Positions 7,124 to 8,658 of a stretch of 8,658 bases of DNA are shown here, piece after piece. The stretch covers positions 1 through 8,658 of the forward strand of contig CAMRAP010000065.1 of NCBI GenBank assembly GCA_947039985.1. The letters are read 5' to 3'. Position 1 is the first letter of the stretch; each line of letters begins with the position of its first letter. Source of the DNA: an uncultured Odoribacter sp. (GTDB taxonomy: Bacteria; Bacteroidota; Bacteroidia; Bacteroidales; Marinifilaceae). Position numbers and translations under genes: made by a program. Under the pieces are notes generated by a model that was not told the origin of the DNA, ran no database searches, and was given only the letters and a program-made list of their open reading frames with translations.

Positions 7124-7131
7124 TACCTTTG
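7124..7131 (+). promoter_or_regulatory. Predicted -7 promoter box of rimO
   Basis: TACCTTTG matches the Bacteroidota -7 consensus TAnnTTTG in all six fixed positions. It ends 28 bases before the ATG at 7160, so transcription would start near 7138 with a leader of about 22 bases. No TTTG is seen at the expected -33 place (about 7098-7104). With the minus-strand box at 7105-7112 it forms a perfect 8-bp inverted repeat around 11 bases, so the two promoters are back to back and RNA polymerase binding to one should hinder the other. Confidence 0.62.
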
Positions 7132-7159
7132 TAGCTTCTAATCGTTTATAAAATTATTG

Positions 7160-8452
7160 ATGAGAAAAGTAAATATAATAAGTTTAGGCTGTTCGAAGAA
7201 TCTGGTCGATACAGAAAAGATGCTAAAGCAATTAGATGCAGCTGGTTATCAAACAGAAATAGATGTCGAGAATTCTGATGCAGAGGTTGTCATTATAAAC
7301 ACCTGCGGCTTCATTGGCGATGCTAAAGAGGAGTCTGTGAATACCATCTTAGAACAAGTGGAGCGGAAGAAGAATAAGGAAGTGGAGCAGGTCTATGTAT
7401 TTGGCTGCTTATCACAACGTTATCAATCGTCACTAGAAGAGATGATACCCGAAGTGGACGCTTTCTTTGGTAAATTTGATTGGGCTAAAGTGCTCGAGAA
7501 ATTAGGCGAGACTTATAATAATGAGATTCGGAACAAGCGCATATTAACCACTCCTGCTCATTATGCTTATTTGAAAATTTCAGAAGGATGCAACCGCAAC
7601 TGCTCCTATTGTGCTATTCCAATCATGACTGGAAAACATAAATCCTGTGATATTGATGAACTATTAGACGAGTGTAGAGAGTTGGTAAAAGGAGGTGTCA
7701 AAGAGATACTAGTGGTTGCTCAAGATTTAACCTATTACGGGATTGATCTGTATGGCAAAAATCGCTTAGCAGAATTGATCGATCGCATGGCTGATATTGA
7801 AGGCTTGGAATGGATTAAATTACACTACGCTTATCCTACTGGATTTCCAGAAGAGCTGTTAACTGTCATGCGAGAACGCTCCAATGTATGTAAATATTTG
7901 GATATTGCTTTGCAACATTGTAGCGATCATATGCTAAAATTAATGCGCAGAAGTACAACAAAGCAACAAACTATAGATATTATTCGTAAAATCCGTCAAG
8001 AGGTACCAGGCATTTATCTTCGTACCACTTTGATGACAGGGCATCCAGGCGAAACAGAGGAAGATTTTGAAGAACTTTGCGAATTTGTTCAAGAGATGAA
8101 ATTTGAGCGTCTAGGCGTATTTGCTTATTCACATGAAGAGGATACTTATTGTGATAAGAACTACCAAGACGATGTTCCTGAAGAGGTCAAAACAGAAAGA
8201 GCAGAGAGAATAATGGCCATTCAATCCATTATTTCTGAAAACATGAATAATGCACTAGTCGATCAAACGGTTCGAGTAGTGATTGATAGCAAAGAGGGAG
8301 ACTATTACATTGGTCGCACCGAACACGATTCGCCCGAAGTAGATACAGAGGTATTGATTAGTAGCGAGCAAGCACTAGAAATTGGCGAATTTTATGATGT
8401 AAAAATCACGGGCATGGATAATTATGATTTATATGCAACAACACAATTTTAA
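7160..8452 (+). CDS. rimO: Ribosomal protein S12 methylthiotransferase RimO
   Basis: A 430-residue radical SAM methylthiotransferase that adds a methylthio group to the beta carbon of a conserved aspartate of ribosomal protein S12 (Asp88 in Escherichia coli numbering). The N-terminal MTTase domain has ISLGCSKNLVDTE (7-19, C11), INTCGFI (46-52, C49) and FGCLSQRY (81-88, C83), the three ligands of the second [4Fe-4S] cluster. The radical SAM core has KISEGCNRNCSYCAIP (139-154) with C144, C148 and C151. LDIALQH (247-253), RTTLMTGHPGETEEDF (288-303) and FAYSHEEDT (321-329) are typical of RimO rather than the tRNA enzyme MiaB. A TRAM domain occupies about 362-428, with GRTEHDSPEVD (385-395) contacting the S12 substrate in the family. 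I chose the ATG at 7160; the reading frame can be extended by one TTG codon to 7157, but ATG is the likelier start. The length is normal and all six cysteines are present. Confidence 0.96.
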   Translation: MRKVNIISLGCSKNLVDTEKMLKQLDAAGYQTEIDVENSDAEVVIINTCGFIGDAKEESVNTILEQVERKKNKEVEQVYVFGCLSQRYQSSLEEMIPEVDAFFGKFDWAKVLEKLGETYNNEIRNKRILTTPAHYAYLKISEGCNRNCSYCAIPIMTGKHKSCDIDELLDECRELVKGGVKEILVVAQDLTYYGIDLYGKNRLAELIDRMADIEGLEWIKLHYAYPTGFPEELLTVMRERSNVCKYLDIALQHCSDHMLKLMRRSTTKQQTIDIIRKIRQEVPGIYLRTTLMTGHPGETEEDFEELCEFVQEMKFERLGVFAYSHEEDTYCDKNYQDDVPEEVKTERAERIMAIQSIISENMNNALVDQTVRVVIDSKEGDYYIGRTEHDSPEVDTEVLISSEQALEIGEFYDVKITGMDNYDLYATTQF

Positions 8453-8467
8453 TAAATAAAAGAAACG

Positions 8468-8658
8468 ATGAAAACAATGAAATTAATGATGTTCGCTTTG
8501 CTAGTAGTGCTAGCAAGCTGTACAAGTAAAGAAGATTCTCTAGCTTTGTTAAAAGGTAAAGAGTGGACCATGAAGTCTATGACTGAAAATTCAACCATAG
8601 TAACTAACCCAAAAGAGCTACCGTCTCTAGTCTTGAGTGACAGTACTGCAAATCTTTA
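8468..8658 (+). CDS. META-domain-like lipoprotein (3' partial)
   Basis: An open frame from the ATG at 8468 to the window end gives 63 residues. It begins with a short basic-hydrophobic signal peptide (MKTMKLMMFALLVVLAS) ending in the lipobox LASC, so Cys18 would be lipidated and the protein anchored in an outer or inner membrane. The residues after the cysteine are TSKEDS; a Lys followed by two acids close to the cysteine resembles the surface-export signal described for Bacteroidota lipoproteins, although shifted by one position, so outer-leaflet display is only a possibility. The mature part, LLKGKEWTMKSM (29-40), then a polar linker and PSLVLSDSTANL (52-63), fits the beginning of a META/HslJ domain, where a Leu-x-Gly-x-x-Trp motif precedes the first strand; the defining GCN motif would lie beyond the window. 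It starts 15 bases after the rimO stop behind an A-rich TAAATAAAAGAAACG stretch and is probably co-transcribed with it. Confidence 0.72.
   Translation, partial: MKTMKLMMFALLVVLASCTSKEDSLALLKGKEWTMKSMTENSTIVTNPKELPSLVLSDSTANL

Noticed and set aside
7157..7159. TTG as the start codon of rimO
   Set aside because: An ATG follows immediately and gives an N-terminus (MRKVNIISLGCSKN) of normal length for RimO; nothing favours the rarer codon.

Overview
The window looks like a chromosomal segment of a Bacteroidota bacterium, most likely of the order Bacteroidales. Three things point there: the gene families (a two-part family 2 glycosyltransferase followed by a DUF4922-type protein, and a META-domain lipoprotein behind rimO), A/T-rich translation starts without Shine-Dalgarno sequences, and two perfect TAnnTTTG elements (the Bacteroidota -7 promoter box) in the one divergent intergenic region. 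The genus cannot be settled from the sequence alone. Apart from the two genes cut by the window edges, all genes look intact. I see no rRNA, tRNA, CRISPR array, insertion sequence or phage gene, and no gene-free stretch over 300 bases.

Layout. Bases 1-203 hold the end of an ankyrin-repeat protein. Bases 241-5144 hold four genes on the plus strand that are packed as one transcription unit: a glycosyltransferase with a degenerate first GT-A half, a DUF4922/GalT-like HIT-superfamily protein, a SpoIID/LytB-domain protein and an AmpG-type muropeptide permease. The first three junctions are ATGA overlaps or a 1-base gap. A perfect 25-bp inverted repeat at 5161-5218 separates this unit from the convergent minus-strand ygiQ-type radical SAM gene (5247-7085). 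A 74-base divergent region with back-to-back promoter boxes separates ygiQ from rimO (7160-8452), the ribosomal protein S12 methylthiotransferase. A META-domain-like lipoprotein gene follows 15 bases after rimO and runs off the window.

How the genes may work together. The permease and the SpoIID-like enzyme both point to peptidoglycan fragments as the substrate of the four-gene unit. The SpoIID protein has no visible signal peptide, so it may act in the cytoplasm on fragments brought in by the permease. The GalT-like protein and the glycosyltransferase would then fit sugar-phosphate or nucleotide-sugar chemistry downstream, or assembly of a glycan. This is inference; no member of the unit except the permease has a function that can be named with confidence. 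YgiQ and RimO are two radical SAM iron-sulfur enzymes fired from a shared promoter region. This is the second item worth attention, although it may simply be neighbourhood.
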